Assembly: GCF_040640215.1 (NCBI RefSeq)
Contig: NZ_JBFABG010000023.1
Location: 1-64,000 of the forward strand
Direction: 5' to 3'
Length of the DNA: 64,000 bases
Source of the DNA: Actinosynnema sp040640215
GTDB taxonomy: Bacteria > Actinomycetota > Actinomycetes > Mycobacteriales > Pseudonocardiaceae
Positions within the stretch are counted from its first letter, which is position 1. Every line of letters begins with the position of its first letter. The notes beneath the pieces are model-generated. The model was not told where the DNA came from. It saw only the letters and a program-made list of their open reading frames with translations, and ran no database searches. Positions 27,301 to 35,879 of this stretch are shown piece after piece. Position numbers and translations under genes: made by a program.

Positions 27301-27717
27301 CACCCGCCGGTCCGCCCGCACCAGCTTGGCCACGGTCGTCTTGCCGAACCCGCCCGCACCGCTGAGCGCCGTGGTGATCCCGACCGAGACCCCGCCCCGC
27401 CGGCACAGCGCGGCCACGACCCGCCGCACCGGGGCGGGCCGGTCCACCACCCAGGGTTCCGGGCGCTGCTCGGCGGGCACCAGCGCGCCCAGCCGCCGGT
27501 CGTGCGACCGCTGCCCCCACCAGACCAGCAGCGTGCACAGGACCAGCACCGCCGTCGTCCCGAGCACCCACCGCAGCGGGTGCTCCCGGACCGGCCCCAG
27601 CAACGGGACCTCCAGCTCGGTGAACACGTTGACCGAGACCGCCACCAGCGTGGTCGTGACGACCACGGCCAACGCGGGCACGCCCACCACCAACCACGAC
27701 CACCAGCGACGCCACAC
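24325..27717 (-). CDS. Membrane-anchored NB-ARC/STAND NTPase with C-terminal WD40 propeller
   Basis: 1130 residues from a GTG at 27717. Two hydrophobic segments (about 8-28 and 50-67) are followed by the P-loop SGAGGFGKTT (about 119-128), Walker B RRLLVLDDVW (about 200) and a helical linker containing a winged-helix region (GLHDVVRDFLRREL). From about residue 600 there are ten or more WD40 blades with repeated VAVSPDGSWL-type strands and VRVWD endings, ending FDFHPSPAG. The architecture resembles apoptosome-like STAND sensors, which oligomerise after the propeller senses a ligand. The effector end here is membrane-anchored. It faces the trypsin-STAND gene head to head, 337 bp away. The substrate is unknown; a role in defence or signalling is inferred. 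Confidence 0.85.
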   Translation of the reverse strand: MWRRWWSWLVVGVPALAVVVTTTLVAVSVNVFTELEVPLLGPVREHPLRWVLGTTAVLVLCTLLVWWGQRSHDRRLGALVPAEQRPEPWVVDRPAPVRRVVAALCRRGGVSVGITTALSGAGGFGKTTVAKLVRADRRVLRRFGGGVYWVTLGRDVRTPAAIAAKVNDLLARVAPGTAVAFTDPQQAGEYLTALVASGPRRLLVLDDVWYPEQEAAFRVGGRCARLVTTRIPSLVAGAVVPVEVDEMTPAQARALLTAGLPPLPPELVEGLLAVTRRWPLLLRLVNGVLLDQLRTAPDAVRVAEELLARLRDAGALHLDRLTGADGQAIDVDDPRQRQSAVAATIEAGVGLLTAAERARFAELGIFAEDEAVPVAVVGALWEATGGLDLVATRALCARLAALALLTTTGTADGGAVGLHDVVRDFLRRELGAARLTELHGVLLDAVARDLPLGDGGNPAWWELPGSARYLWDHLVEHLVAAERVDEAEALASDLRWVFARLERSGPAAPYTDLSRVDTPRSARLRRVLGQTAHLLVPTDPAHSRLDVLLSRVAHDPHWGPQAAALTAGRTEPRLVNRLSLPDLPHPALRLTLEEQAIAVAAGDTWLATVDFDGVVRVRDPATGTVRTEFTAHPRPAQVAVAGTRLVAVGHDGTVRGYDLPTGAPGAVLTKGRDRRRRLSELAVAPDGTWFVTGDVDGVVRVWDSTTGAQRTELVGHTALVRAVAVAPDGSWLVTAGDEGTVHAWDPATGAVRVRFPDQGVRTEALAIAPDGTWFATGDSDGVVRVRDPATGAVRVEFTAHPGSVTAVATDGTWLATAGLGGSLRLWDPVTGVRRAELEGHVRLVATMSVSPDGSWLATAGQDRTARVWDVPTTAGEDEATGGADVVRAVAVSPDGSWIVTGGQDGVVRVREFATGVVRVEFDAGARRAGPGDGDPVAGVAVSPDGVKVIVTHASGPVWTGDPVTGVDHPWAGERVDPTRVVSPDGAWIATAATGRTVLIQDLASGGQRTLAMNGYVHAVAVSPDGTALITGEAEGAVEVWDVATGERRAELAGHTGPVNAVAVSPDGRWLASCASDRTVRVWDLLAGRPRALMRVDSTALACAWSPDGGALVVGTGSGLCVFDFHPSPAG

Positions 27718-27799
27718 GCGAGACCCGCCTCCCCATCAGACGGGTGCCATCCAAGCGCCTTGGGCGAGGACCCCCGCGCATGGGGGTGACTCCTCAGTC

Positions 27800-27950
27800 C
27801 CGCGACGTGCGCGACGGGCAGTTGATCCACCACAGCGACCGCGGGTCGACCGATTGACCTCGCCCAGTACACCTCGATCAGCTTCACCGGCCACCTGGCG
27901 GCCACCGATGTCGATGCCTCGATCGGCTCGGTGGTGCCCTTCTTGTGGTG
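27800..27950 (+). pseudogene. IS3-family orfB fragment
   Basis: Reads GQLIHHSDRGST, then a stop or shift, then LAQYTSISFTGHLAATDVDA and SIGSVV. This is the block around the second catalytic Asp of IS3 transposases. Only about 50 codons remain. Confidence 0.65.
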
Positions 27951-28054
27951 GGCCGGGCGGGTGTGTGCCTGGCTGGTAGCCAAGACGAGTCCGAACACGA
28001 GACCGTGCCCGTGCCCGCCCGCCGCGTCTGGTCCCGGCAGTAGGCTCACGGACT

Positions 28055-31000
28055 GTGCGCGCGAGCTACCGGGAGCGCCCGCCCTGGTTAGCGCGGGTGG
28101 GTGACGTCGGCGCGGGCGTGCTCGTCGCACCGGACCTCGTGCTGACGTGTGCCCATGTCGTGCCCCACGATTCGGTGGATGTGACCTTGGTCCACCTCGG
28201 CGTCACGCTCGCCGCGTCGGTCGAGTTCCGCGACCCGGTCGAGGACGGCGACCTGGCCGTGCTGCGCCTGGCCACCCCGGTTCCGGGCGCTGTGTGCGCG
28301 CCGTTGCGGGCGCCGACCGCGATGAGCGACCACACGTACCTGGTGCAGGGCTTCGCGGGCGGCCACCACACCGAGTCGCGCGGCCGGATCGGCGGGCGGG
28401 TCGGTCCAGGCTGGGTGCAACTGGAACACACCTCCGGTCACCCCATCGCCCGCGGCTTCTCCGGTGCGCCGGTGTGGGACGACGACGTGCGCGCGGTCGT
28501 TGGCATCATCGTGACCGCACACAAGGCCGTCGGCGGCGGCAACCTCATCCCGGTCGACGAGATCGTCCGGCGCTGGCCGTCCGCAGCTACCTACACGGGC
28601 TGGCGAGTCGACCTGGACGACGCGTTCGACACTCACTGGCTGCCCCGTGCGCGCGGCGTCGAACCGCACGAGCCCACCGACGTCTGGCACTTCGTCGGCC
28701 GACACCGGGCGTTGACCGAGTTGGCGTCCTACCTGCAAGGACCGGCCGACGGACGAGTGCGGGCGGTGGTCGGGAGCCCCGGCTGCGGCAAGAGCGCGGT
28801 GATCGCGCGGACCGTCGTGCTGGCCGACCAGGCCGGCCGAGCACTGGTGCCTGACGACACCCTGCCGCCCGAGGTCGCGTTACCGCCGGTCGGCAGCGTG
28901 ACGGTCGCCGTGCACGCCCGCGGCCGGACCTTGATGGACGTGGTGCGCGCGATCGCCGACGCCGCCGAGGTCGACGCGGCCGACCAGAACGAGCTCCTGC
29001 AACGCTGTGGCCCGATCTCGGTGGTGGTCGACGCGCTGGACGAGGCCGCGGGCGAAGCACCGATGGCCATCGCCACCATGCTCAACCGGCTGGCGGCGTA
29101 CTCCGAACGGCACGTCGTCGTCGGCACCCGCGTCGGCGCTCGTGGGTCTGCGGCGAACGCACTGTCGGCCAAGCTCGGCAGCGCCGTAGTGCTCGACCTC
29201 GACTCCGAGGCCTACCTCGACCACCAGGACGTGATCGCTTATGCGCAACGCCGGGTCGGCGACCCGGAGCGTGCGGCGGCCATCGCGCAGCACGCGGGCG
29301 GCAACTTCCTGATCGCGCAACTGGCCTGCCTGACCGACTCCGATCGGCTCCCGACCAGCGTCGGCGCGGCCGTCGACGACTACCTGACCGTGCGGTTCGA
29401 CCGGCCGCAGGTGGTGCGGGACCTGTTGGCGCCGTTGGCTTTCGCCGAGGGTGCGGGCCTGCTGGAAGGACCGTTGTGGCTAGCCTTGGCAAACGCCCTG
29501 AGCGCCGCCGATTACACCCCTCGGGACCTGCGTGAGGTGCTGACGTCGGCGGCGAGTTACCTGGTCGAGCAGACCGGTGGGACGTTCCGGCTGTTCCACC
29601 AGGCGTTGGACGACACGTTCCGCGCCGAGCGGCCGGGTGTGGAACCGGTGGTCTACGAGACCCTGCGCGCGCAGGTCACCGAATGGGAGAACGCGCCTGA
29701 GTACGTGCGGGCGCACCTGGCACAGCACGCCGTCGCGGCGGGCCGGCTGGACGAACTGGTGGAGGACGTAGGTTTCCTCGTCGTCGTGACGCCGGAGCGC
29801 ATCGTGCCGCACCTGCCCTGGGTGACGTCCGAGCCAGCCAGGGCGCACGCGCACGTCTACCGCAAGACAAGTCACCACCTTACCGGCGTGGACGTGCTGG
29901 AACGCGCCGCATACTTGACGCTGACGGCCCGGAAGCTCGGGTTTCGCCGCTTCGCCAGCCAGCTCACCAAACGGTTCGACCTGCCCTGGCGCGCCGACGT
30001 GCTCGCGTGGAAGGGCGAGGACTCACAGCAGGTGCTCGCGCAACTGCCGGGCTCGCACCCGACCGGGTTGTGGTTCGACCCGTCCGGTGAGCCCGCCGCG
30101 TTCAGCACCCACAACGGCTGTGCCGTCCTCTACCGGTTCCGCGACCACCGACTGGTCCCGGTCGCCGAGACGCCCGGTCACACCAGAATGCGGCTCAGCC
30201 GACCCGCCTGCGTGGTGCTCGCCGACGGCACCGAGTTCGGGTTGACGACCTCAACGGACGGGGTGCTGCGCAAGTGGTCGTTCACCGGCGGTCTGCGCGA
30301 ACTCGGATCGCTGGGCAACGGCGGGAACGCGGTCGCGGAGGGCGTGGCCGCAGTGCGCACCCCCGGAGGAAGGCTGCTCGCGGTCGTCACCGGTCCGCGG
30401 GAGGTGCGCCTGGTCGACTGGACCGCCGACGTGCCGGTCGTCCTCGACCGTATCGACGCCTCCCACGCCGTCATGATCATGCCGGCGACGCTGGGCGTCC
30501 AGGATGGCGTCGTGTTCGTGGCGTTCCACGGCAATACCGGCCTGTCGTTGTACCGGATGGCGGACGACCGACTGACGCCGGTCGGAGAGCCGGCCCGGAT
30601 CAGTCGGCGCCACGATCCGATGGGGTTCGTGACCCGCCCCGACGGTCGCCTGCTGCTCCTCTGCCTGGACGATAAGGACCTTGCCTGCTACGGCGTGAGC
30701 GACCACGGTCTGACCCACGAATCCGTGGTGGAGGGACTGACCGCCAACCTGTTCTGCGAAGTACGGCGGCCCGACGGCCAGGTGACCGTGGTGATCGCGG
30801 ACATGTTCAACGCCATCTCCGTCTGGGCATTGGACGACGTCCTGACCCGGGTGGGCCCGGACCGGTCGAGCCACAAGGCAGGCTTCACCTCGATCGCGGC
30901 TGGCCTCGACCCGAAGGGACGCCCGGTGGTGCTGTCCATGGAGCGCCCCGACAGCCGGGTACGCCTTTGGGAGGTCGACTATGACGCGCCCGAGCCGGAC

Positions 31001-31954
31001 GCACGACCTGCGCGGTTCGGGATGTCAGGTGTTTGGTCCGTGGTGCTCTTTATGACCGGCGACGGGCGAGTCGCCGCGCTGTCTTCGTCGCCGGACGGCT
31101 CGATGCGCGCCGTCCGGGTCGAGGCGGGATTGCCGCCGTTGGGACTCGGCGCAGCGCACACAAACGGGCACTGGATTATCGGGATGGCGGTCCACACACC
31201 GCCTGGCGGTCCGGTGCTGGTGGCCGGGATCACCGCTTCCGGTCGGCTGGACGCATGGGTGTGGCGAGGCGCGAAACAGCGACGCATGGCCACCGGCGTC
31301 ATCACGCGCGCCCCCTACGGGCTTACGTCACCCATCGCCGTGCACGACGGCCGAGTGGCGGCGCACCTGGACAACGAGGGGAAGGTGCGCTGCTACCGGG
31401 CGAAGTGGGGACGATGGCGGCAGTTCGCGCAGAGCTCCGACACTCTGGCCGAGAACTACCAAGGTCCCATGCGGTTGCTCTTCTACCACGGCGCGGGTGG
31501 GCGGCGGTTGCTGGCGATCCACCGGCACGGACTGCGGCTGTACGCCGTGCCCGCTCGCGGTGAGCTGCCGGTGCTCGCCAGGTCCAAGCAGCGCGTGCTG
31601 AGTTTCGCGCTCGACCAGGGTGACGACGTGCCGGTGGTTGCCACGTTCTCGTACACCGCGCAGGTGGCGTTGCACTCGTTGGCAGGGGACGTGCTCACGC
31701 CGTGGGCGCCGTCCTGGTCGGGCACGGACGGCCCGAGCCCGAAGGTGGCGCTGATGTTGCGCGACGGTCGGGCGTTCGTCGCGACCGGTGACGCGGACGG
31801 GCTCCTGGCGGTGTGGTCGTGCCCACGCGGCGGCAAAGCACGCCGCCTCGCGCTGATCGAGCTGGGATCGACGGTGCAAGAGCTGATCTGGTGCCCGGAC
31901 GGCACGCTGGTGGTGTGGTGCCGGTCCGGGGTGCTGAAGCTGGACTTCGGCTAG
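28055..31954 (+). CDS. Trypsin-like protease fused to STAND NTPase and beta-propeller
   Basis: 1299 residues, GTG start. The N-terminal trypsin fold has a complete triad: His34 in LTCAHVV, Asp66 in EDGDLAVLRL, Ser136 in ARGFSGAPVW. There is no signal peptide, so the protease is cytoplasmic. A STAND ATPase follows with P-loop GSPGCGKSA (about 240-248) and a Walker B-like VVVDALDEA (about 325). The remaining half (about 640-1299) is a divergent WD40-like propeller (for example DGRVAALSSSPDGS, WCPDGTLVVWCRSGVLKLDF). Proteases fused to STAND modules are known in bacterial conflict systems, where target sensing by the propeller and ATP-driven assembly would activate the protease. The target here is unknown. 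Confidence 0.85.
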   Translation: MRASYRERPPWLARVGDVGAGVLVAPDLVLTCAHVVPHDSVDVTLVHLGVTLAASVEFRDPVEDGDLAVLRLATPVPGAVCAPLRAPTAMSDHTYLVQGFAGGHHTESRGRIGGRVGPGWVQLEHTSGHPIARGFSGAPVWDDDVRAVVGIIVTAHKAVGGGNLIPVDEIVRRWPSAATYTGWRVDLDDAFDTHWLPRARGVEPHEPTDVWHFVGRHRALTELASYLQGPADGRVRAVVGSPGCGKSAVIARTVVLADQAGRALVPDDTLPPEVALPPVGSVTVAVHARGRTLMDVVRAIADAAEVDAADQNELLQRCGPISVVVDALDEAAGEAPMAIATMLNRLAAYSERHVVVGTRVGARGSAANALSAKLGSAVVLDLDSEAYLDHQDVIAYAQRRVGDPERAAAIAQHAGGNFLIAQLACLTDSDRLPTSVGAAVDDYLTVRFDRPQVVRDLLAPLAFAEGAGLLEGPLWLALANALSAADYTPRDLREVLTSAASYLVEQTGGTFRLFHQALDDTFRAERPGVEPVVYETLRAQVTEWENAPEYVRAHLAQHAVAAGRLDELVEDVGFLVVVTPERIVPHLPWVTSEPARAHAHVYRKTSHHLTGVDVLERAAYLTLTARKLGFRRFASQLTKRFDLPWRADVLAWKGEDSQQVLAQLPGSHPTGLWFDPSGEPAAFSTHNGCAVLYRFRDHRLVPVAETPGHTRMRLSRPACVVLADGTEFGLTTSTDGVLRKWSFTGGLRELGSLGNGGNAVAEGVAAVRTPGGRLLAVVTGPREVRLVDWTADVPVVLDRIDASHAVMIMPATLGVQDGVVFVAFHGNTGLSLYRMADDRLTPVGEPARISRRHDPMGFVTRPDGRLLLLCLDDKDLACYGVSDHGLTHESVVEGLTANLFCEVRRPDGQVTVVIADMFNAISVWALDDVLTRVGPDRSSHKAGFTSIAAGLDPKGRPVVLSMERPDSRVRLWEVDYDAPEPDARPARFGMSGVWSVVLFMTGDGRVAALSSSPDGSMRAVRVEAGLPPLGLGAAHTNGHWIIGMAVHTPPGGPVLVAGITASGRLDAWVWRGAKQRRMATGVITRAPYGLTSPIAVHDGRVAAHLDNEGKVRCYRAKWGRWRQFAQSSDTLAENYQGPMRLLFYHGAGGRRLLAIHRHGLRLYAVPARGELPVLARSKQRVLSFALDQGDDVPVVATFSYTAQVALHSLAGDVLTPWAPSWSGTDGPSPKVALMLRDGRAFVATGDADGLLAVWSCPRGGKARRLALIELGSTVQELIWCPDGTLVVWCRSGVLKLDFG

Positions 31955-32073
31955 CTGTACTGCCCTGGGAGGTTGTGGGCGGTTCGACACGTAGTCGGAT
32001 GATGTTGGAATGAGGGAGGGCCTCCGGGGTCGGTGTGGATTGCGACGTCTACACCAAGCCCACGGAGGCCCTC

Positions 32074-32330
32074 GTGACCCACGCTAACGCACCCTTGACC
32101 GAGCTGGGACGGCTGCGTCTGGCCCGGTGTGTCGTGGACGAGGCATGGCCGTTGCGGCGGGCCGCCGAGCGGTTCCAGGTCTCGCCGACCACCGCCGCCC
32201 GCTGGGCCTCCCGCTACCGCGAGCTGGGCGAGGCGGGCATGGCCGACCGTTCCAGCCGCCCGCACCGAAGCCCGCGTCGCCTGCCCACCCGGCGCGAACG
32301 CCGGGTCGTGAAGGTCCGCCTTGTGGGGTG
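32074..32330 (+). pseudogene. IS481-family transposase N-terminal fragment
   Basis: GTG start at 32074 giving MTHANAPLTELGRLRLARCV, then RRAAERFQVSPTTAARWASR (helix-turn-helix), then MADRSSRPHRSPRRLPT. The frame then runs into a different IS end at about 32325, and the catalytic core is missing. Confidence 0.8.
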
Positions 32331-32470
32331 CCAGAAGTCGGCCACGTGGCTTGACCTGCGGTTACGCGGCTATGGGTTCGTACTCGTCGATCAGCCGTCG
32401 AGGACTGGTCGGCGGCGTGTCGACGGCAGCTCGATGACTTGCCGAGCGGTACAGCGCGACTCGGTGTGAG
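32325..32470 (-). mobile_element. IS end remnant matching 20588-20690
   Basis: Shares the terminal sequence of the rve-type element at 20588 (GGTGCCAGAAGTCGGCCACG against GGTGTCAAAAGTCAGCTACG, then GGGTTCGTACTCG and CGAGGAC blocks). Only about 110-140 bp remain. Confidence 0.6.
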
Positions 32471-32557
32471 TGGACTCTATAATTTCAGTGTTGATTAAAC
32501 CGCGCTGTTGTCGCCAGGTATTGTGACCACGACCGTGAACCTTCTGCGGTGTGGTGG

Positions 32558-32821
32558 TCAGCCGAGGTCTTCGAGCCAGAGGACGCGTTCGACGACGATG
32601 CGTTTCTGTTGTTCGAGGATGAGGTAGACGATCAGGCCGTTGCCGTACCCGTAGACGAGTTGGCGTAGGGCACCGTCGGGGTTGGCGCGGTGGTAGGGCT
32701 CGCCGTACCAAGGTTCGTGGGTCAGCAGGGTCATGGCCTCGGACAGCGGTTCGTCGGCCTCCGCCGGCAGTGCGTGGATCTGGTCCCAGACCTCGTCGGG
32801 GAGTTGGATCTGGTAGGTCAC
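32558..32821 (-). CDS. Small RelE/ParE-like toxin candidate
   Basis: 87 residues, GTG start at 32821 immediately after the TAG of the upstream DUF6247-like gene. The sequence (YQIQLPDEVWDQIHALPAEA, then ALRQLVYGYGNGLIVYLILE, then VERVLWLEDLG) has the strand/helix order and the closing hydrophobic strand pair of ParE/RelE-type toxins, but catalytic residues cannot be assigned with confidence. Coupling to a small helical partner supports a toxin-antitoxin pair. Confidence 0.55.
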   Translation of the reverse strand: MTYQIQLPDEVWDQIHALPAEADEPLSEAMTLLTHEPWYGEPYHRANPDGALRQLVYGYGNGLIVYLILEQQKRIVVERVLWLEDLG

Positions 32822-33142
32822 CTATCGGCCGCCGCGCTCCGTCTGCAGTTCGTCCCAGGTGCGCAGCCGTCCGGGTGTCTGGCCTGTGGCGCGGGTCTGG
32901 TCGATGCGGCCGAGCATCCGTCGGTGTGCGGCGGGGTCGTGTCGGGTGACGGTGGCGATGCGCCACCACTGCTCGATCACGCTGCGGACGGGTTCGAGGC
33001 TGGACTCGGCCGCGGCCCGGCCCAGGGCGTGGCGGCAGTCGGCGTCGAAGGCGTCGCGTTCCTCGGGCAGCAGCGCGGCGCGGATCGCCTCGGGGGTCTT
33101 CTCGACCTCCGGCGAGGGCGGGTGCGCGGCTGCTGCGGTCAC
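32822..33142 (-). CDS. DUF6247-like protein, candidate antitoxin
   Basis: About 106 residues from GTG 33142. The longer open frame to 33406 reads into low-complexity Arg-rich sequence and is not credible. The pattern EKTPEAIRAALLPEERDAFD, then EPVRSVIEQWWRIATVTR and MLGRIDQ matches the helical DUF6247 proteins common beside RelE-like genes in actinomycetes. The TAG stop abuts the GTG of the next gene, so translation is coupled. Confidence 0.6.
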   Translation of the reverse strand: MTAAAAHPPSPEVEKTPEAIRAALLPEERDAFDADCRHALGRAAAESSLEPVRSVIEQWWRIATVTRHDPAAHRRMLGRIDQTRATGQTPGRLRTWDELQTERGGR

Positions 33143-33334
33143 ACCGACACGATAGCGGGTCGGCGTCGACAGCGGCCCGGCGACAACGACACGACGTTGC
33201 GTGTCGTCATGCCCGCCGGTCGGCGGGCATGACCCTCGTCCTCCGCGGCGACGGATACATCCACTGTCCGGGCCGGAATGAAGGTCGGGTGCGCGACCAT
33301 CGCGGTCGGCGGTCCGCAGATCGTCAGGGAGCGG

Positions 33335-33930
33335 GGGAGTGCGTGGGAGCGGATGCTGGGAGCAGAATGGGAGCCGTCGGACGCGTTCAACAGTATTGAA
33401 CCGCATCCAACGGCACCCAATAGCGGCATTTTTCCTGCGGTAATTACATCCGCGCTGGTAGAGGAATTATTCCGGCTTCATTCACACCGAAGTGTTCTTC
33501 GAGCCTCGTTCAACCGCGCCGAACGGCGTGTAATCGCAGGTCAACAGTGGTGAACGGCATAGCGGTCGGGCTGTACTCCGGGGTGAGCACTTCTGTATCC
33601 AGGAAGAGCCGCGTCGGGCTCGTTGCCGATGTCGGTAGTCACCTCGTGGGTTCACCTGACTGGCAGTCGATGATCCGGGACGTGCGGTCCGGCTTTTCGA
33701 GGTTGTCGCCGGTTCGTCAGAACAGGCGCTCCGCCAGGGGCGACGGCCATCGGGCCGTCGTCGGCCCGCAGCATCGCTCTCGGCGTCTCGCACGCGGACC
33801 TTTCCTTGACGTGGCCCAGTCCGACTTCGGCCGCTGGCTCCGCGTCCGGGCGTCGGTGCACTCGCAGGAGAGTTTCCGGCGTTACCAGCCGGTGTTGGCG
33901 TTGTGGCGGGGGTCGGCGCATCAGCGCGGC
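33335..33930 (+). repeat. Long imperfect repeat module, copy 2
   Basis: Iterons GGGAGT at 33335 and GGGAGC at 33345, 33358 and 33369 have exactly the 10-13-11 spacing of copy 1 at 14521. A further GGGAGC is at 33327. The following 550 bp carry the same ordered blocks as 14561-15100 (TTCATTCACACCGAAGTG, GGTGAGCACTTCTGTATC, TTCACCTGACTGGCAGTCGA). No gene is recognisable within it. Confidence 0.7.
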
Positions 33931-34105
33931 GAGTACAGCGCGATCGGCCTACTCAAGCCGCGAGCGGGGTTGGTCCGGCGCAGCGCGGCGACCTCGTGCC
34001 GCCGGACCAGCAACTCCATGTCCTTGCCCGCCGATGACCGCCGAGCAGAATCAAACAGCCGACGACCCAGATGAAGATCAGGTACAGCAACCGTAACGCC
34101 ATATC
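33920..34105 (-). pseudogene. rve-type transposase N-terminal remnant
   Basis: Frameshifted reading MALRLLYLIFIWVVG then AGKDMELLVRRHEVAALRR and TNPARGL, the start of a transposase of the LLVLRHEVAVLRR type. A related shred lies at 60540-60815. Confidence 0.6.
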
Positions 34106-34269
34106 TCACGATCCTGCCCTGGAGGCACAGGGGCACGGTCGTCGCAGCTCAGCTTCCCTACGCAGGGTTCTGGCACCCGACAGGAACCGGGCCCAGGCCG
34201 TGCACATGGTGAACCGGCATAGGGGCGAGCGGCAAGGGGAAGGTGCTGTCTGTGGTCTTCCGCCACGTC

Positions 34270-34465
34270 GAGCAGGTCGTGCAGAGTCGGTCGACCTCTT
34301 GTGCGGTGAGCATGTCGCCGGGCCGCATGCAGTCGAGCGCGGCGGTGAGGGGGCGGGCATCGACGGCGAGCGTGCCGCTGATCTTCTCCTCGAACACCTT
34401 CACGCACAGCCCGTCGAGCGCGTCGTGCTGCCGCGCGGTCTCGATCGTCAACTTCCCCACCCTGG
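34270..34465 (-). pseudogene. Serine resolvase/invertase N-terminal fragment
   Basis: Minus-strand frame reads QHDALDGLCVKVFEEKISGT, then ARPLTAALDCMRPGDMLTAQ and EVDRL, the conserved block of serine recombinases before the GRS motif (normally D-K-SG...L..AL..L..GD.L.V..LDRLGR). Both flanks are unrelated, so only about 60 codons survive. Confidence 0.7.
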
Positions 34466-34647
34466 CCGGTTCGGACAACCCGGTCATCGCCAACCTGCCC
34501 TGGCTGCTGTCACTGGTCGCCGTGGCGGGCCTGGCGACGGCCTGGTGGCTGCGTCGCTATCGGCCGTCGGTCTACGAGGCGCTGGGTGCCGACCTGGAAC
34601 GCGACCCGACCCCGTCGGACCGCGTGCCGGCGGAAACCACCGACTGA
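34443..34647 (+). pseudogene. APC-family amino acid permease, C-terminal fragment
   Basis: Reads NFPTLAGSDNPVIANLPWLL, then VAVAGLATAWWLRRYRPSVY and EALGADLE, the last transmembrane helix and cytoplasmic tail of an amino-acid permease. The rest of the gene is absent and is replaced upstream by the resolvase fragment on the other strand. Confidence 0.6.
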
Positions 34648-34950
34648 CTCCGGTTTCCGGCCGGTCGGCACGCGGCCCAGCGGGCTGCGGACCGACCGGC
34701 CGCAGGGGCGGGACCTGGTTGCTGGCCTGTGTTTCCGTTTTGATGACTCGGATTCCGGCTGCACTCGCGGTCGGACATCCGGCAAATGGTCGCTGATTCC
34801 TTGTGGCGTATGAGAATTCTCGCCATCGGCGGGCGTTCGGCCCACGGCGGACGGCGGATCGACCCGCTGTCGAAGAGGTCAGGGAACGCGGTCGGCCTTT
34901 GCGCGGAACGGCCGTTTCGGACGGGTTGTCGGGCTGTCAGGATCGCCGTC

Positions 34951-35235
34951 ATGAGACCACTCATCCTGTCGGCCGCGGTCTTCGCGGCCATGCTGCTGCC
35001 GGTTTCCGCTGCCTCCGCCGCCGACTACACGGTGCCCCGTTCCGCGTCGGGGTCCGCGACCACGCGGAGCCCGAACTCGGCCATCGAATCCGCCGGTGCC
35101 AGCGCGCGCGGTGCCGTTCTGGCGGCCGGCGTCGACTGCGTGGGCTGGCGCTACAAGATCCTCAGGCTCGAGGAGCTGCCGAGCGTGGCCCTGTACTCGG
35201 CCACCGTGGAGGCAAACGCGATCTGCGTGAGCTGA
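34951..35235 (+). CDS. Small secreted protein with signal peptide
   Basis: 94 residues from ATG 34951. The signal peptide LILSAAVFAAMLLPVSA ends at ASAADY. The mature part of about 70 residues has two cysteines (VDCVGW and AICVS at the very C-terminus) that could form one disulfide. No family recognised. The longer upstream frame is not needed. Confidence 0.6.
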   Translation: MRPLILSAAVFAAMLLPVSAASAADYTVPRSASGSATTRSPNSAIESAGASARGAVLAAGVDCVGWRYKILRLEELPSVALYSATVEANAICVS

Positions 35236-35265
35236 CACTCGGACGACCGCGCCGGGCGACCGGGT

Positions 35266-35805
35266 TCAGCGGGCTTCCGGGCTCACCGGCCGGTAGACGA
35301 AACCGTTCAGCGGCGCGAGGACCTTCCAGGCGAGCACCTCGTAGAGCGCGCGGCCCTGGACTGTCGCGCCAAAGATCCCTGTGGACATGTCGTTTTCGAT
35401 GGCTGCGTTGGTGGGCGTGCCCATCGTCATCGTTCCGAGGCTATGGTGCCGGTGGGCTGGTTCGGTGATGGTCTGGTCGTAGACGCAGGCGTTGTCGGTC
35501 CGGCCGGTCTGACCCGCGCGGCGAGTTCACCGTCGGCGGTCAGGGTGCGGACGTACGTGACGTAGTCGGCGGTCTCGACGGTGGTGGCGTCGGTGTCGAG
35601 CAGGATGTGCCGCACCTTCCGGTCGGCTGCCCGATCTCGATCCGCAGCCCCACGGCACGTCCATCGGCTCGGGCGTGAGCCGGCAGACGGCCCGGCCCTT
35701 GGCCCACAACCGCGCAATGTCCATCATCCGGTTCCCCCGAGACCCGCTTGCCGACATCGGCCGAGGGAGTCCACGTCCGAAGACCGACATGGACTCCCTC
35801 GTCAC
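35266..35805 (-). pseudogene. Degenerate coding remnant of unknown family
   Basis: Three consecutive minus-strand frames show coding-like sequence that can be joined by two frameshifts: MMDIARLWAKGRAVCRLTPE; then KVRHILLDTDATTVETADYV and TYVRTLTADGELAARV; then DNACVYDQTITEPAHR, GATVQGRALYEVLAWKVLAP and LNGFVYRPVSPEAR. I do not recognise the protein. The tail with a clear stop suggests a genuine but broken gene. Confidence 0.35.
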
Positions 35806-35879
35806 CGTGCCTTATGTGAAGACCTGTCACCTGATCGGCGGCTTCGCCGTACCCGGCCGGCGGTTGCGGACCCCGCCTA

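Noticed and set aside
25198..27789. 863-aa plus-strand frame opposite the NB-ARC-WD40 gene
   Set aside because: Antisense of a coding region with strong codon bias; Arg/Gly/His-rich and no domain, while the minus strand has P-loop and WD40 motifs.
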